The notes: a model not told the origin generated them from the sequence alone. Positions 43,006 to 51,885 are shown, numbered from the stretch's first letter. The stretch: 64,000 bases of DNA from an uncultured Treponema sp. (GCA_947166355.1 CAMVDX010000008.1:1-64000), one strand, 5' to 3'. Numbers and translations are program-made.

Positions 43006-43180
43006 TTATATTCGGGCAAAGCCAGAAGTTGCAGCTACAATGTCAGTTCCGTCTGCAATGCCACAGTAAAATACATATGTAACAGTTTGGTTATCCGTAT
43101 CAGTTTGATCAGGTTGATATGTAAAAATCTGGCTTTTTTGATATACAGTATCACCCAGAAATATGTAACAGTTCTGTTAT
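43006..43180 (-). other. Open frame without a start, across two iterons
   Basis: The minus strand reads GDTVYQKSQIFTYQPDQTDT, DNQTVTYVFYCGIADGTDIV, AATSGFARI then stop, with no start codon. It crosses the first two iterons. It may be the tail of a lost surface protein or chance. Confidence 0.25.
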
Positions 43181-43551
43181 CAAAGCGGCTCTTACTCTTT
43201 TTATATGTAACAATTCTGTTATCCGAAAGTCATTTTTCCATTTTCATTTAATAAAATTTAATATATGTAACAGTTTGGTTATCCGGGAACATGCTTCTAT
43301 AAAATTAATTCTGCTTAAATATGATGCTGCGTGATGCCCCCAAACAAAGATTTTTATAATATTTTCATAAAAGAAGATACTTTCAAACTGTTTTTATGGG
43401 GCTTTCACAGTCAATTTCTATATGTAACAGTTCTGTTATCTGATTTCTGGATTTAGGTGCCGTCTGAAAAAAGTGGACATTTTTTCCTGAGCTATGTAAC
43501 AGTTTTGTTATCTGTAAAACTGAAGTTTTTTGATGTAACACTTCTGTTATC
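43076..43551 (+). repeat. Seven iterons upstream of parA
   Basis: Seven copies of a 20-base unit, consensus TATGTAACAGTTCTGTTATC, all in plus orientation: 43076, 43162, 43204, 43264, 43421, 43493 and 43532. Variation is limited to the middle (TTTGG, TTCTG, TTTTG, CTTCTG). Spacing is irregular, 19 to 137 bases. The unit is itself a near-palindrome (GTAACAG and CTGTTAT). Such arrays bind a Rep protein and set copy number in iteron plasmids. Confidence 0.9.
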
Positions 43552-43819
43552 TTATAAAATCTTCAATCTGATTTTTTACCCGCACACAGGATTTACGCCC
43601 TCCGTATTTTACTCTTTTTGAGAATTATGTATGCTGGCAGACTCTCGTTTTTAATTCTTTTAAAAGTAATTTTTCTTTTCATTTTGATAGAAAATCTGCA
43701 CAAAAAAACATAAAACCAGACAACGCGAAAAACGGCCCGTAGAGCGATTTTACCCCCAAATCGATATATTACACGTTTTTCTTAAAAAAGCCTCTCAAAA
43801 TCAATCCTAGAGCGACTTT

Positions 43820-44025
43820 TAAAAGTTTAGATAAAATCTAATCTTTCTAAACATTTATATTAGATTGTTTAGATTTTTGCTAATCTGTTTTGTTATTTTT
43901 CTGCTTAGATTTTTATTTAGATTTCCAATCTTTATTTATAGAAATCTAATAATTTTTAGAAAAAAGTGTTGCATTTTTCTAAAAATTATGATTAGATTTT
44001 AAAAATAGAAAAAAACATAGATTTT
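43820..44025. promoter_or_regulatory. AT-rich region with TTAGAT repeats, candidate centromere or operator
   Basis: Directly upstream of parA, the hexamer TTAGAT or its complement ATCTAA occurs about nine times within 200 bases, many as TTTAGATTTT or AAATCTAA. The region is extremely AT-rich. In ParA-ParG systems the operator and centromere lie at this place and consist of short degenerate repeats bound by the ribbon-helix-helix partner. The function is inferred from position. Confidence 0.55.
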
Positions 44026-44036
44026 TGAGGTGGGAA

Positions 44037-44789
44037 ATGAAAAAAATCGCAGTTGCCATTCAGAAAGGCGGCGTAGGCAAAACAACAATCAGTTTGTCAC
44101 TTGGTGCCGAACTTGCAAACAAAGGAAAAAAAGTTCTTTTAATTGATGCAGATCCTCAGGGTAACTCAACAGGCACTCTTCTTGAATCCTTTGAACATGA
44201 ACTGGCAGAAGCCCTTTATGGCGATGTAACTGTTGATCAGGCAATTACCCAGACAGAAATAAAAAATCTTTTTATCATGCCGACAAATTCTCTCGAAAGA
44301 AAAGGCAGCCGCTCACTTAAAACATACCGTTCAAGCGAGGCATCAAAAGAGCCTTTTATTTTCGTAGATCTCTGCGAAGAAGTTGAAAAACTCGGCTTTG
44401 ACTATTGTATTTTCGATACCTCCCCTGCTTTTGATGCATTCGAAGAAGATATCATGACAGCTTCGGATGAAGTAATTGTTGTAATCAAGGCAGACGCTTA
44501 CTCTCAAGATGGACTTCAGATTTTCAAAAATAACCTGGACAGCTTTAAGAAAAGAAAACGTGTATCTAATCCTAAATTCGAAACAATTGTTCTTAATGAA
44601 ATCAACCGTTCAATTAAGCTTACTGATATTATTACAGAAGGCCTTAATGCCGGAGATTTCAAGGTAGTTTATGTTCCTGTAGACCAGGATTTTAAATATG
44701 CAACTATCGCACGTCAGACAATTCAGCAGCGGGGCGGAAAGAAAGAAACTCTCGATGCCCTAAAGCAACTTAGCGATTTAGTAAAATAA
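44037..44789 (+). CDS. parA: ParA family partition ATPase
   Basis: A 250-residue ATPase with the deviant Walker A KGGVGKTTISLSLG, the DADPQGNSTG motif, FDTSPAF and VVIKADAYSQDG. There is no N-terminal helix-turn-helix, so it is the small type (Ib-like) of plasmid ParA. It should position the replicon through ATP-driven binding to nucleoid DNA. I chose ATG 44037 with GAGG six bases upstream; a TTG at 44025 is less likely. The gene for its ribbon-helix-helix partner follows after 56 bases. Confidence 0.92.
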   Translation: MKKIAVAIQKGGVGKTTISLSLGAELANKGKKVLLIDADPQGNSTGTLLESFEHELAEALYGDVTVDQAITQTEIKNLFIMPTNSLERKGSRSLKTYRSSEASKEPFIFVDLCEEVEKLGFDYCIFDTSPAFDAFEEDIMTASDEVIVVIKADAYSQDGLQIFKNNLDSFKKRKRVSNPKFETIVLNEINRSIKLTDIITEGLNAGDFKVVYVPVDQDFKYATIARQTIQQRGGKKETLDALKQLSDLVK

Positions 44790-44845
44790 TCCGGTATTAC
44801 AGCTATTTATCATAACTCGCCAGAGCGCATATTCAGGAGGGTAAA

Positions 44846-45220
44846 ATGCCAATTGCAAAGAAAAAAGATATAAAAAAGGATATACCGCTGGAATTCCTTA
44901 ATCAGATGAAATCAAATCTTTCTAAAACTGTAACAACAGTTGAAGAAGATATTCCAGAACCAGTTGCACAGCCGGTAATTCAGCAAAACGCGGCTCCTGT
45001 TGCAGCTGTAACCAAGCCGGCTGTTGTAAAAGACAAATATGCAGATGTAATGAATGTAAGGCTTTCTAAAGGCCGCAGAAACGAAATAAAGGCCTTCTGT
45101 ACAAATTGTGGAGTCACTGTAACGCAATATATTGAATCTTCTTTTGAATACCTTGCTAAAGAAGTTGCAGCTGGAAATATTGTAATTTCAAAGGGTGGAA
45201 TTACAAAGCTTTCAAATTAA
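44846..45220 (+). CDS. Ribbon-helix-helix partition partner (ParG/ParB-like)
   Basis: A 124-residue protein. The first ~60 residues are Lys- and Pro/Val-rich and likely disordered (IPEPVAQPVIQQNAAPVAAV). The last ~55 residues fit a ribbon-helix-helix domain (YADVMNVRLSKGRRNEIKAF and VTVTQYIESSFEYLAKEV). This disordered-then-RHH layout is that of ParG-like centromere binders. AGGAGGG stands before the ATG. It should load ParA at the centromere and repress the operon. Confidence 0.8.
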   Translation: MPIAKKKDIKKDIPLEFLNQMKSNLSKTVTTVEEDIPEPVAQPVIQQNAAPVAAVTKPAVVKDKYADVMNVRLSKGRRNEIKAFCTNCGVTVTQYIESSFEYLAKEVAAGNIVISKGGITKLSN

Positions 45221-45242
45221 AAAAGTTCTCACGGGGTGGAGC

Positions 45243-46250
45243 ATGGGAAAACGTATAAAACAGGAAAATGAGCTGTTTCCAGTTGATAATTCAGCAAATG
45301 AATTGTTCGGAGAACTAGAAAAAGACAACGGAAAAAGGCAATTAAAACTAAGCTTTATTCCAAGTTTTTTTACGACTGCATCATTGCCTTTTAAAAATAT
45401 AAATAAAAAAGAATTTGTTCGCCGTGCAAGTAACGGAATTTCTCTTTATTTGAACTCTCCATTTAATGTTCCTTTCGGAAAATATGGACGACTTTTATTA
45501 AGTGTATTTACAACTCATGCAGTTCTTTCAAAAGAAAAAGATTCTCCTGTTTTAATCGAATTTAATTCAATGTCAGAATTATTAAGGGAAATGCAGCTTC
45601 CTCGTCAGAGAGGAAAAGATATTCAGGAGCAGCTTGAATGTTTTAAAAGAGCAACATTTTCTTTTGAAAAGAGAGAAGAGCAGCAGGTTCAGGGACATTT
45701 ATTCAAAGATCTTTATGAACCGGGAGAAAAGCTTCCTAAGGGAGATGTAACTGTAAAAACAACAAGAACTGCAACAATTCTTTTTACGGAAGGAGTAGAA
45801 TTTCAAGAAATTTTAGACGGAACATCTAAGAATTCTCGAATTGGTAATTTTAAGGTTGTTTTGTCTGCAAACTTCGCATCATTCTGTCAGCAGCATGCAG
45901 TTCCAATTAATTATACAGTTTATAAAGATATTTCCAGCCCGGTTGGAAAAGATATCTATGCCTGGCTTGTTTACAGAAATAATGGATTGGCAGAAGATAA
46001 GCCTGTATTTGTTCCCCGGGATAGACTTGTTGAACAGTTTATGCCTGTTGCAGAAGATTCTGATCCAAAAATAGCGAATGTTAATTATTCACGCATTATT
46101 GATCAGATAAAAGAAATCAAACAAAAATATTATCCAGAATTGAAAGTAAATATTGAGTCAGGTGGAACAGGAATAACTTTATTCAAAAGTCCAACTCCTG
46201 TTTTGCAGGATGATGTAAGATATGCTCTTATTTCTTCCTCTTTAACTTAA
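45243..46250 (+). CDS. Plasmid replication initiator, RepA_C type
   Basis: A 335-residue protein. The region near residues 220-250 (HAVPINYTVYKDISSPVGKD then IYAWLVYRN) matches the RepA_C signature of plasmid initiators, where an R-x-Pro-I/L-D-L segment is followed by the D-I-Y-x-W-L-x-YR motif. The N-terminal half would hold the other winged-helix domain. It should bind the iterons on both sides and open the origin. GGGTGGA stands before the ATG. It is the third gene of the parA operon. Confidence 0.85.
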   Translation: MGKRIKQENELFPVDNSANELFGELEKDNGKRQLKLSFIPSFFTTASLPFKNINKKEFVRRASNGISLYLNSPFNVPFGKYGRLLLSVFTTHAVLSKEKDSPVLIEFNSMSELLREMQLPRQRGKDIQEQLECFKRATFSFEKREEQQVQGHLFKDLYEPGEKLPKGDVTVKTTRTATILFTEGVEFQEILDGTSKNSRIGNFKVVLSANFASFCQQHAVPINYTVYKDISSPVGKDIYAWLVYRNNGLAEDKPVFVPRDRLVEQFMPVAEDSDPKIANVNYSRIIDQIKEIKQKYYPELKVNIESGGTGITLFKSPTPVLQDDVRYALISSSLT

Positions 46251-46256
46251 TTTATA

Positions 46257-46795
46257 GATGTAACAGTTTGGTTATCTAAATGAAGATGGTATGTAACACT
46301 TCTGTTATCTATTTTTCAGATATCCACAATTTCCACATTACTATTACTAGTTTTAAATAATATTATTAGTTAATTATTAGATATAATGGTAGAAATAACA
46401 AAACTGTGACATGTAGATAACAACATTGTTACATGACCAAAAACTTTGCATTTTTTCTTCTATATATTAATTAAAATGTACTTTTTTTGCAGATAACAAA
46501 ACTGTTACAATCCAAAGGACTTTTCCACAGTAAATTGTGGATGAATATAACCAAACTGTTACATATTTGGATAACAAGACTGTTACATCGTTTTTCCACA
46601 ATATATCATTATAATAATATAGAATTGACGCTTTGTATATTATTAAAAACGCCAGAAAACAAAGGAAAACATTTATCTTAATTTCAATTCAATCAAATGC
46701 TTACGAAAAGACCTGATTGTGATAACAGAACTGTTACATGTTACTTCATGTTATGCGGAAAGGGTAGAGCTGTAAGATAACAAAACTGTTACATT
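46257..46795. repeat. Nine iterons and DnaA-box-like sites downstream of rep (candidate oriV)
   Basis: Two plus-oriented iterons (46257, 46290) are followed by seven in the opposite orientation, consensus GATAACAAAACTGTTACATA: 46394 (degenerate), 46416, 46492, 46546, 46570, 46721 and 46776. Between them lie four DnaA-box-like sites: ATATCCACA at 46320, TTTTCCACA at 46521, TCATCCACA (minus) at 46536-46544, and TTTTCCACA at 46592. AT-rich stretches are interspersed. The combination is that of an iteron-plasmid origin. Confidence 0.85.
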
Positions 46796-48800
46796 AGAAA
46801 AGTCCATTTTTCTGCGGGGCATCGAGTAATCCTTCAAGTACACTGCTGCTTGCCCAGGGCATAAGGGCAAACCAGGTTGAGGAAGGAGTTCCATCCTTAT
46901 ATTTCTCGACAACAAGTCCCTGACTGTAACAGAAGCGTTCCGACATCCAGCCTTTTTTGCCGTAACCGAATTCTCCGTCAAAATGATTATAAGTCTGACA
47001 GCCCCATAAAATTGTGTCCTGTATGCGGCTTTTGATGTATTCAAGTGTGTGGGTATCTTTTTTTGCGTGTTCTACAAAATAAAACATTTCGCCAATAATT
47101 GAAGAAGACATAGGATGTATATGAGGATTACATACCGAAGTAATACTACCGCCACAGGAACTCCAATTGAGTGTACTTAGTGGAGGAACTTCGATTCGAC
47201 CGTTATAGCAGAACTTATAAGAAAACTCCTGATACAAAGCTGTTTCCATATAATCAAGATAAAGCGGATTTTCTGTAATCTGATGTAAGAGTTTTGCGGC
47301 TCTTATAAAGGCCAGGACTCCTTCATTATCTGGAGCTTTGTCTGTATCAAGAGGACTTCCATAACATTCAAGCTTTGCAATAAAGTTCTTGTAATAATGG
47401 GTAAGAGATTTTTCGAGCAGAGCAAGTCTTTTAGAATCATTTGTAATTAAGGCAAGCTGAAGGCTCGCGGTCAGTGCCCATACGCTTCCCAGAGAATCAT
47501 ATTCAATTCCTGTTCCATCGGTTTCAGAATAAATAAATGGATATGCTCCTGAACGGCTAATTTCTTGTTCTAAAGCAGAAACTACAGTTTTAGAAAAGGT
47601 CAGCCAGTCTTCATGAATAATTCCTTTATCTTTTTCAAACTGATAAGCTTTTAAGAGATAATATATAAACTGCCCGTCCAGATATGCTGAATGTCCTCCG
47701 CTGTGCATTCCTCCATACCACCATCCGTGGCAGTTCCAGTTCTGACCGTCAAAAGTTTCATACGGAAGGGAAGAAGCTTTATTCAATGAGTTATCAACAA
47801 TATTTTGAATACAGATAAGAGCCTGCTCTCTCATTTTTTGATTTTTAAGGCGAGCTGCGGCAATAAGCTGAGGATAGGCAACTACAATTCCGTTGGTCCA
47901 GGAAATGGAAGGAATTTCATTGTAAGAAAACTTTTCCTGTCCTTTTTCTGTAAGGCCGTCTTCTCTCACAAATCCTGAGAAGTATTTTTTAGAAGGAAGC
48001 CATGCATAATTGCAGACTGCTAGAGATAAATCTTTTATGGCTTCATCTACACTTACCGAAGTTTTCGGTTTTTCGTGATACGTATCATATACATTTTTGA
48101 TTACTTTATGAATATCAGTTAGAGAAGATGTTTCATAGTCATAGACATAAAATATCTGAGTGATTTTTTGATCTGGCTTAATTGTAAAATAGTTTCCTGA
48201 AGTTTGTCTTGGAAGAATTGTATGAGACTGAACAAAAAGCCAGGGAGCGTTTTCATATCCAAAGGTGTAGCCGACTGTCTGTCTTTTTGAATTACAGGTA
48301 AAGCCATCGTACTGAATAAAATCTTTTTCACAATAGTATGGAGAGGTGTGAAAGCCGCGTATAGATGAACGGCCATTTGTTACGTACATCAAGGCACAGG
48401 GATGAGAAAGTCGGTCTGCCCTTACCATATAAAATGAAGAAAGAGGACAATCTGAATCAGAAGGATTTGCTACAGAAGAATTGAGCCGTGGAAATTTGCA
48501 ATCTACCTTCCAGGGCTTATCGCCTCTGTTTGTATTATACATAAAACCAGGAAGATAATAATTAGCCTGGCCGTTTGCCTCAAGTTCAAGCCTGATAATT
48601 CCTTCAAAAATTTTATCGCTGGTATTCTGAATATTTACTTCGATTTTAAAAGGAGAATCTGCGGTACCATTTCCTTCAAGAAAATTTTCCTGATAATTCA
48701 AACCGTATGTCTCGGCGGAATCATAGATATCAGATTTTTCACTAACTAATTCTAAATGTCGTTTTTTTGAAACTGCAGAAATTATAAAAAACTTGGCCAT
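46794..48800 (-). CDS. Glycosidase-like (alpha/alpha)6 barrel protein
   Basis: A 668-residue protein without a signal peptide. The N-terminal ~230 residues look like a beta-sandwich (IEVNIQNTSDKIFEGIIRLE). The C-terminal part has the repeated helix pairs of an (alpha/alpha)6 toroid, with aromatic and His-rich motifs (WNCHGWWYGGMHSGGHSAYL, YGSPLDTDKAPDNEGVLAFI, HPMSSSIIGEMFYFVEH). These fit glycoside hydrolases or uronate-processing enzymes, but I cannot name the family. The stop codon overlaps the last iteron by two bases. Confidence 0.6.
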   Translation of the reverse strand: MAKFFIISAVSKKRHLELVSEKSDIYDSAETYGLNYQENFLEGNGTADSPFKIEVNIQNTSDKIFEGIIRLELEANGQANYYLPGFMYNTNRGDKPWKVDCKFPRLNSSVANPSDSDCPLSSFYMVRADRLSHPCALMYVTNGRSSIRGFHTSPYYCEKDFIQYDGFTCNSKRQTVGYTFGYENAPWLFVQSHTILPRQTSGNYFTIKPDQKITQIFYVYDYETSSLTDIHKVIKNVYDTYHEKPKTSVSVDEAIKDLSLAVCNYAWLPSKKYFSGFVREDGLTEKGQEKFSYNEIPSISWTNGIVVAYPQLIAAARLKNQKMREQALICIQNIVDNSLNKASSLPYETFDGQNWNCHGWWYGGMHSGGHSAYLDGQFIYYLLKAYQFEKDKGIIHEDWLTFSKTVVSALEQEISRSGAYPFIYSETDGTGIEYDSLGSVWALTASLQLALITNDSKRLALLEKSLTHYYKNFIAKLECYGSPLDTDKAPDNEGVLAFIRAAKLLHQITENPLYLDYMETALYQEFSYKFCYNGRIEVPPLSTLNWSSCGGSITSVCNPHIHPMSSSIIGEMFYFVEHAKKDTHTLEYIKSRIQDTILWGCQTYNHFDGEFGYGKKGWMSERFCYSQGLVVEKYKDGTPSSTWFALMPWASSSVLEGLLDAPQKNGLF

Positions 48801-48959
48801 AATTTATATTAATATTCACAATAGAAAAAAGACAGAATAATTCTATATATTTCTTTTACATTTCGATTTGTAGAGGACGACGTTATAATTTTATCATTTT
48901 CTGATAGCAAAAAAGTGAGGGTAGGGTAACAAAACTCCAGAAAGGAATTTCTGAAAACT

Positions 48960-49751
48960 TTATTCCTTAAATAAATCAGTTACGTGAAACTGGGTAAGGT
49001 CTTTTACAACTTCAGCGGCAATAATCATTCCGGCAACAGAAGGAACAAAGGCGTTGCTGCCTGGTGTCTGTTTTTTGGGACTGCCTTTACGTGCCGGGGT
49101 AATTCCTGAAGCATCTTCAAAGCCTGTATCTGTTTCGTCGTTCGCTTCATTGCTTTTTGGCGTAATTGCAGTTTCGGTAGAGAATACAACCTTGAGTCGT
49201 TTGATGCGTCTCTTTTTAAGTTCGTTTCTCATAACACGGGCGAGCGGGCAGACTGAAGTGCGGGTGATGTCAGCAACCTTGAGTTTAGTCGGATCAACTT
49301 TATTTCCTGCACCCATGCAGCTGATAACCGGCTTTTTAAGAGCCTTTGCACGGGTGATGATTTCAAGCTTTCCGGTAACGGTATCAATGCAGTCAACAAT
49401 ATAATCATACTGAGAAAAATCAAATAGATTAGCAGTGTCAGGCATGAAGAAGGTTTTCCATTTAGTAACCTTGCAGTCCGGATTGATGTCATGAATGCGT
49501 TCTTCGGCAACATCAACTTTGTCTTTTCCGATTGTGGACTGAAGGGCGAAAAGCTGACGGTTCAGATTTGAAAGACAGATTTTATCATCATCAACAATAT
49601 CAATTGCGCCGATTCCAGAACGAACAAGGGCCTCGACAGCATAACTGCCGACTCCGCCGATTCCAAAAATAATCACGCGGGCATTATAGAGTTTTTCCAT
49701 ATTGTCTTTACCGAAGGTAAGTCTGGTTCTTGCAAACTGATTTGTATTCAT
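48960..49751 (-). CDS. tcdA: tRNA threonylcarbamoyladenosine dehydratase (TcdA/CsdL)
   Basis: A 263-residue ThiF/E1-superfamily enzyme. The nucleotide-binding GIGGVGSYAVEALVRSGIGA is near residue 30, followed by IVDDDKICLSNLNRQLFALQ, and DYIVDCIDTVTGKLE. These match TcdA, which converts t6A37 of tRNA to its cyclic form with ATP. The catalytic Cys region with CPLARVMRNELKKRRIKRL fits the family. The insert ETAITPKSNEANDETDTGFE is long and polar. It lies next to unrelated genes. Confidence 0.88.
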   Translation of the reverse strand: MNTNQFARTRLTFGKDNMEKLYNARVIIFGIGGVGSYAVEALVRSGIGAIDIVDDDKICLSNLNRQLFALQSTIGKDKVDVAEERIHDINPDCKVTKWKTFFMPDTANLFDFSQYDYIVDCIDTVTGKLEIITRAKALKKPVISCMGAGNKVDPTKLKVADITRTSVCPLARVMRNELKKRRIKRLKVVFSTETAITPKSNEANDETDTGFEDASGITPARKGSPKKQTPGSNAFVPSVAGMIIAAEVVKDLTQFHVTDLFKE

Positions 49752-49869
49752 AAAAATCCTTTTTAAAAATCTGCCTATTTAACAGGTATGTTATTATAAA
49801 GAGATTAAAAAGTGTTTACAAGGCGGTAGACTATAAGTGAGGATAGACGTCAGTGATAGAAGTCTTGTT

Positions 49870-50556
49870 TTAGCTTATTCTGAGCGTTCGTAAATATTCT
49901 TTGTGCTCGGGGCTTACGCGAAAGCTTTCGCAGGCTTTTTGAATTGCCTTGTTGTGAGTCCAGTCATCAAGCTTTTTATTCTGAATAAATGGGATTGCAG
50001 AATCCCACTGTTTTACTAGTGCTTCTGCAAAAAGCCAGGCGGTCATCATGTTTACGTAATATTCTTCGCTGCGGATTTGGGCCGGCAGTTCCAGATATTC
50101 CGGGATAAAATCATCATCAAGAAAATACTTCATCAAAAGCAGCATGCCAACGCGCTGGGTAAAAGGCTTTTCGGAACGGATCCAGAGCTGGAGCTTTGGT
50201 AGAAGGAGCTGGCGGTTCTTTTTGAGGGTGGGCGGATTCAGTCCGTCGCTTACGGCCCAGCTGTTGATGTATGGAAGAAAAGTTTCGAGTGCGGTCAGGC
50301 ATTCGTCATAATTTCTGATTTTATTTATCAGTGCAATCTGAAGGCAGTTTTCTTCGTGATATTTGTGTGGCAGGTCGGTGAGAAAAGACTCGAGTTCGGC
50401 CGGCGGCAGCTCTTTAATATCGCGGATAATATTTTTGTAAGAAGGAGAGCGAACGCCGATAAAAGCTTCTCGCGGCAGGGTAGGTACGAGCTTTGCAGAA
50501 AAATCGGCGTATTTCTTGTCCTGATATTTGAAAAGGATTTTTTGAATCTGGGTCAT
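49870..50556 (-). CDS. DNA alkylation repair protein, AlkD-like
   Basis: A 228-residue all-helical HEAT-repeat protein matching the DNA alkylation repair family: IGVRSPSYKNIIRDIKELPP, NSWAVSDGLNPPTLKK, FTQRVGMLLLMKYFLDD, and EYYVNMMTAWLFAEALVK then QWD. AlkD-type glycosylases remove bulky alkyl bases. I chose the ATG at 50556; the one at 50577 would lie over a probable -10 (TATACT). Whether it is a full glycosylase or a related HEAT protein is not proven. Confidence 0.85.
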   Translation of the reverse strand: MTQIQKILFKYQDKKYADFSAKLVPTLPREAFIGVRSPSYKNIIRDIKELPPAELESFLTDLPHKYHEENCLQIALINKIRNYDECLTALETFLPYINSWAVSDGLNPPTLKKNRQLLLPKLQLWIRSEKPFTQRVGMLLLMKYFLDDDFIPEYLELPAQIRSEEYYVNMMTAWLFAEALVKQWDSAIPFIQNKKLDDWTHNKAIQKACESFRVSPEHKEYLRTLRIS

Positions 50557-50588
50557 GTTACAAATAGTATAACACATATCTTTAGATT

Positions 50589-51113
50589 TTATCTGTTTTT
50601 TGTATTTGAAAGATTTATTTTTCTGATTACTTTGAAGCCCGAAGATTTTAAAACTTCTCTTACCGCACGAACTGCTCCTCCTGATTGACCGCAGATATAG
50701 TTGAAAGGAAATGGAGTTGTACAGCTGGTTATAATTATTGCTTTCTTTCCCTTATGAAGGGGGAGGGGAATTCCTCTTTTTGATTCTCCCATCATGCCGG
50801 CGACAAGGCGGTCAAAAAGGCATTTTAATTTTCCGTTCATATTTCCCCAGTAAACCGGAGTTCCAACCAAAAGCATGTCACATTCTTTGATTTCTTCTTC
50901 AATTTTGTGAGCGTCATCTTGTGGTAATATGCAGCTGCCTTTTGAACGGCAGGCCATGCAGCCATGGCAGAAGGCAAAGTTCAGGTCACTAACATTTTCC
51001 CAGATTATTTGAGCAGATGGATTTTTCTTAAGGAGTCTGTCACTTTCGGTTTTGAGTACTCTGGAAACATTTCCTTTTTTTCTTGGACTTCCGTTTAGTA
51101 TAAGAATTTTCAT
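50589..51113 (-). CDS. NADPH-dependent FMN reductase/flavodoxin-like protein
   Basis: A 174-residue flavodoxin-fold protein. The start MKILILNGSPRKKGNVSRVL is the flavin phosphate loop; TPVYWGNMNGKLKCLFDRL follows. The cysteine cluster CHGCMACRSKGSC marks the iron-sulfur flavoprotein-like subgroup. The gene is overlapped by four bases by the TetR gene's stop, so the regulator and enzyme form an operon. The substrate is unknown; quinones or electrophiles are likely. Confidence 0.85.
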   Translation of the reverse strand: MKILILNGSPRKKGNVSRVLKTESDRLLKKNPSAQIIWENVSDLNFAFCHGCMACRSKGSCILPQDDAHKIEEEIKECDMLLVGTPVYWGNMNGKLKCLFDRLVAGMMGESKRGIPLPLHKGKKAIIITSCTTPFPFNYICGQSGGAVRAVREVLKSSGFKVIRKINLSNTKNR

Positions 51114-51712
51114 TTACTTTCCTCCAGAAAAATTGAATTACACCACATTTTAATAAAGCGGTCTGTGTAGGCATCTCCGTTATCCCAGAATTCAACTTCG
51201 CATTTTTTTAACAAGACTGATTCGATGCAGCCCCAGAGTCCGGAAACCAAAAGGCTTACATCAAACCTGGGATTTGAAGATTTTGCGAGTCCCTGTTTGA
51301 TGGCTTCACGCAGCAGCTTTTCGCCAGTTCTGTTGCAGACATAAAATTCTTCCATCTGCTCAGGAGTTATATTGTCTGCGGATTTGATTCCCTGCATAAC
51401 AAGGAGACATCTTCTTGGATTTTCAAAACACCAGTTACGGTAAGCAATTACAGCATTTTTTATCTGGGCTTTTATTGATTTTCCGCGGGCAGCATTTTCT
51501 TTGATTCTTTCATTAAGCTGATTCAGACAGTCCAGAGAAATTGCCTGAAACAATCTGTCTTTATCTTTGAAATAATGATAGATATTTGTTGCTGTGATTT
51601 TGCATTCTTTTGCAATATCGCGCATTCCAATCTGTTCGGGATTCTTTTCCATAAGCAGTTTGAGTGCGGCTTCCTTAATTTGATTTACAAGATCTGGATT
51701 AGGATTTCTCAT
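51110..51712 (-). CDS. TetR family transcriptional regulator
   Basis: A 200-residue regulator. The N-terminal helix-turn-helix (GMRDIAKECKITATNIYHYF followed by KDKDRLFQAI) is typical of TetR. The ligand-binding part is all helical. It is translationally coupled to the downstream FMN reductase. A perfect palindrome lies 13 bases before the start (51725-51763), so it probably represses its own operon and is released by a small molecule. Confidence 0.9.
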   Translation of the reverse strand: MRNPNPDLVNQIKEAALKLLMEKNPEQIGMRDIAKECKITATNIYHYFKDKDRLFQAISLDCLNQLNERIKENAARGKSIKAQIKNAVIAYRNWCFENPRRCLLVMQGIKSADNITPEQMEEFYVCNRTGEKLLREAIKQGLAKSSNPRFDVSLLVSGLWGCIESVLLKKCEVEFWDNGDAYTDRFIKMWCNSIFLEESK

Positions 51713-51724
51713 TTTTTGCTCCTG

Positions 51725-51763
51725 TATAATATAACAATGTTAAACTAACATTGTTATATTATA
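51725..51763. promoter_or_regulatory. Perfect palindromic TetR operator
   Basis: TATAATATAACAATGTTA and its exact reverse complement are separated by AAC: 18-base arms with a 3-base spacer. Its position just upstream of the TetR gene and the TATAAT element in the arms argue for an operator overlapping the promoter. Confidence 0.85.
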
Positions 51764-51785
51764 ATGTCAAGGGAATTCTTAGAGC

Positions 51786-51870
51786 GGGTTTTAGGGTGCA
51801 ACCCTAGGAGAAGGGGTGGCGAAAGACCGCGAAGCGGGCTGAAGACAGGGGGAGACTTCCCCCTCAAAAA
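51786..51870. repeat. GC-rich dispersed intergenic repeat, copy 5
   Basis: GCGGGTTTTAGGGTGCAACC, CCTAGGAGAAGGGGTGGCG, AAAGACCGCGAAGCGGGCTG and GGGGGAGACTTCCCCC. The last two parts recur in order at 56470-56567; the first two recur at 23722-23872 on the other strand. Confidence 0.65.
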
Positions 51871-51885
51871 ATAATTCATTAAAAT

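Noticed and set aside
43006-43180. A protein-coding gene on the minus strand ending in GTDIVAATSGFARI
   Set aside because: There is no start codon or ribosome-binding site, and an upstream stop closes the frame. It crosses the iterons, so it is at most a relic.
43076-46795. A CRISPR array
   Set aside because: The 20-base repeats have very unequal spacing (13 to over 130 bases), change orientation and surround rep and par genes. There are no cas genes. They are iterons.
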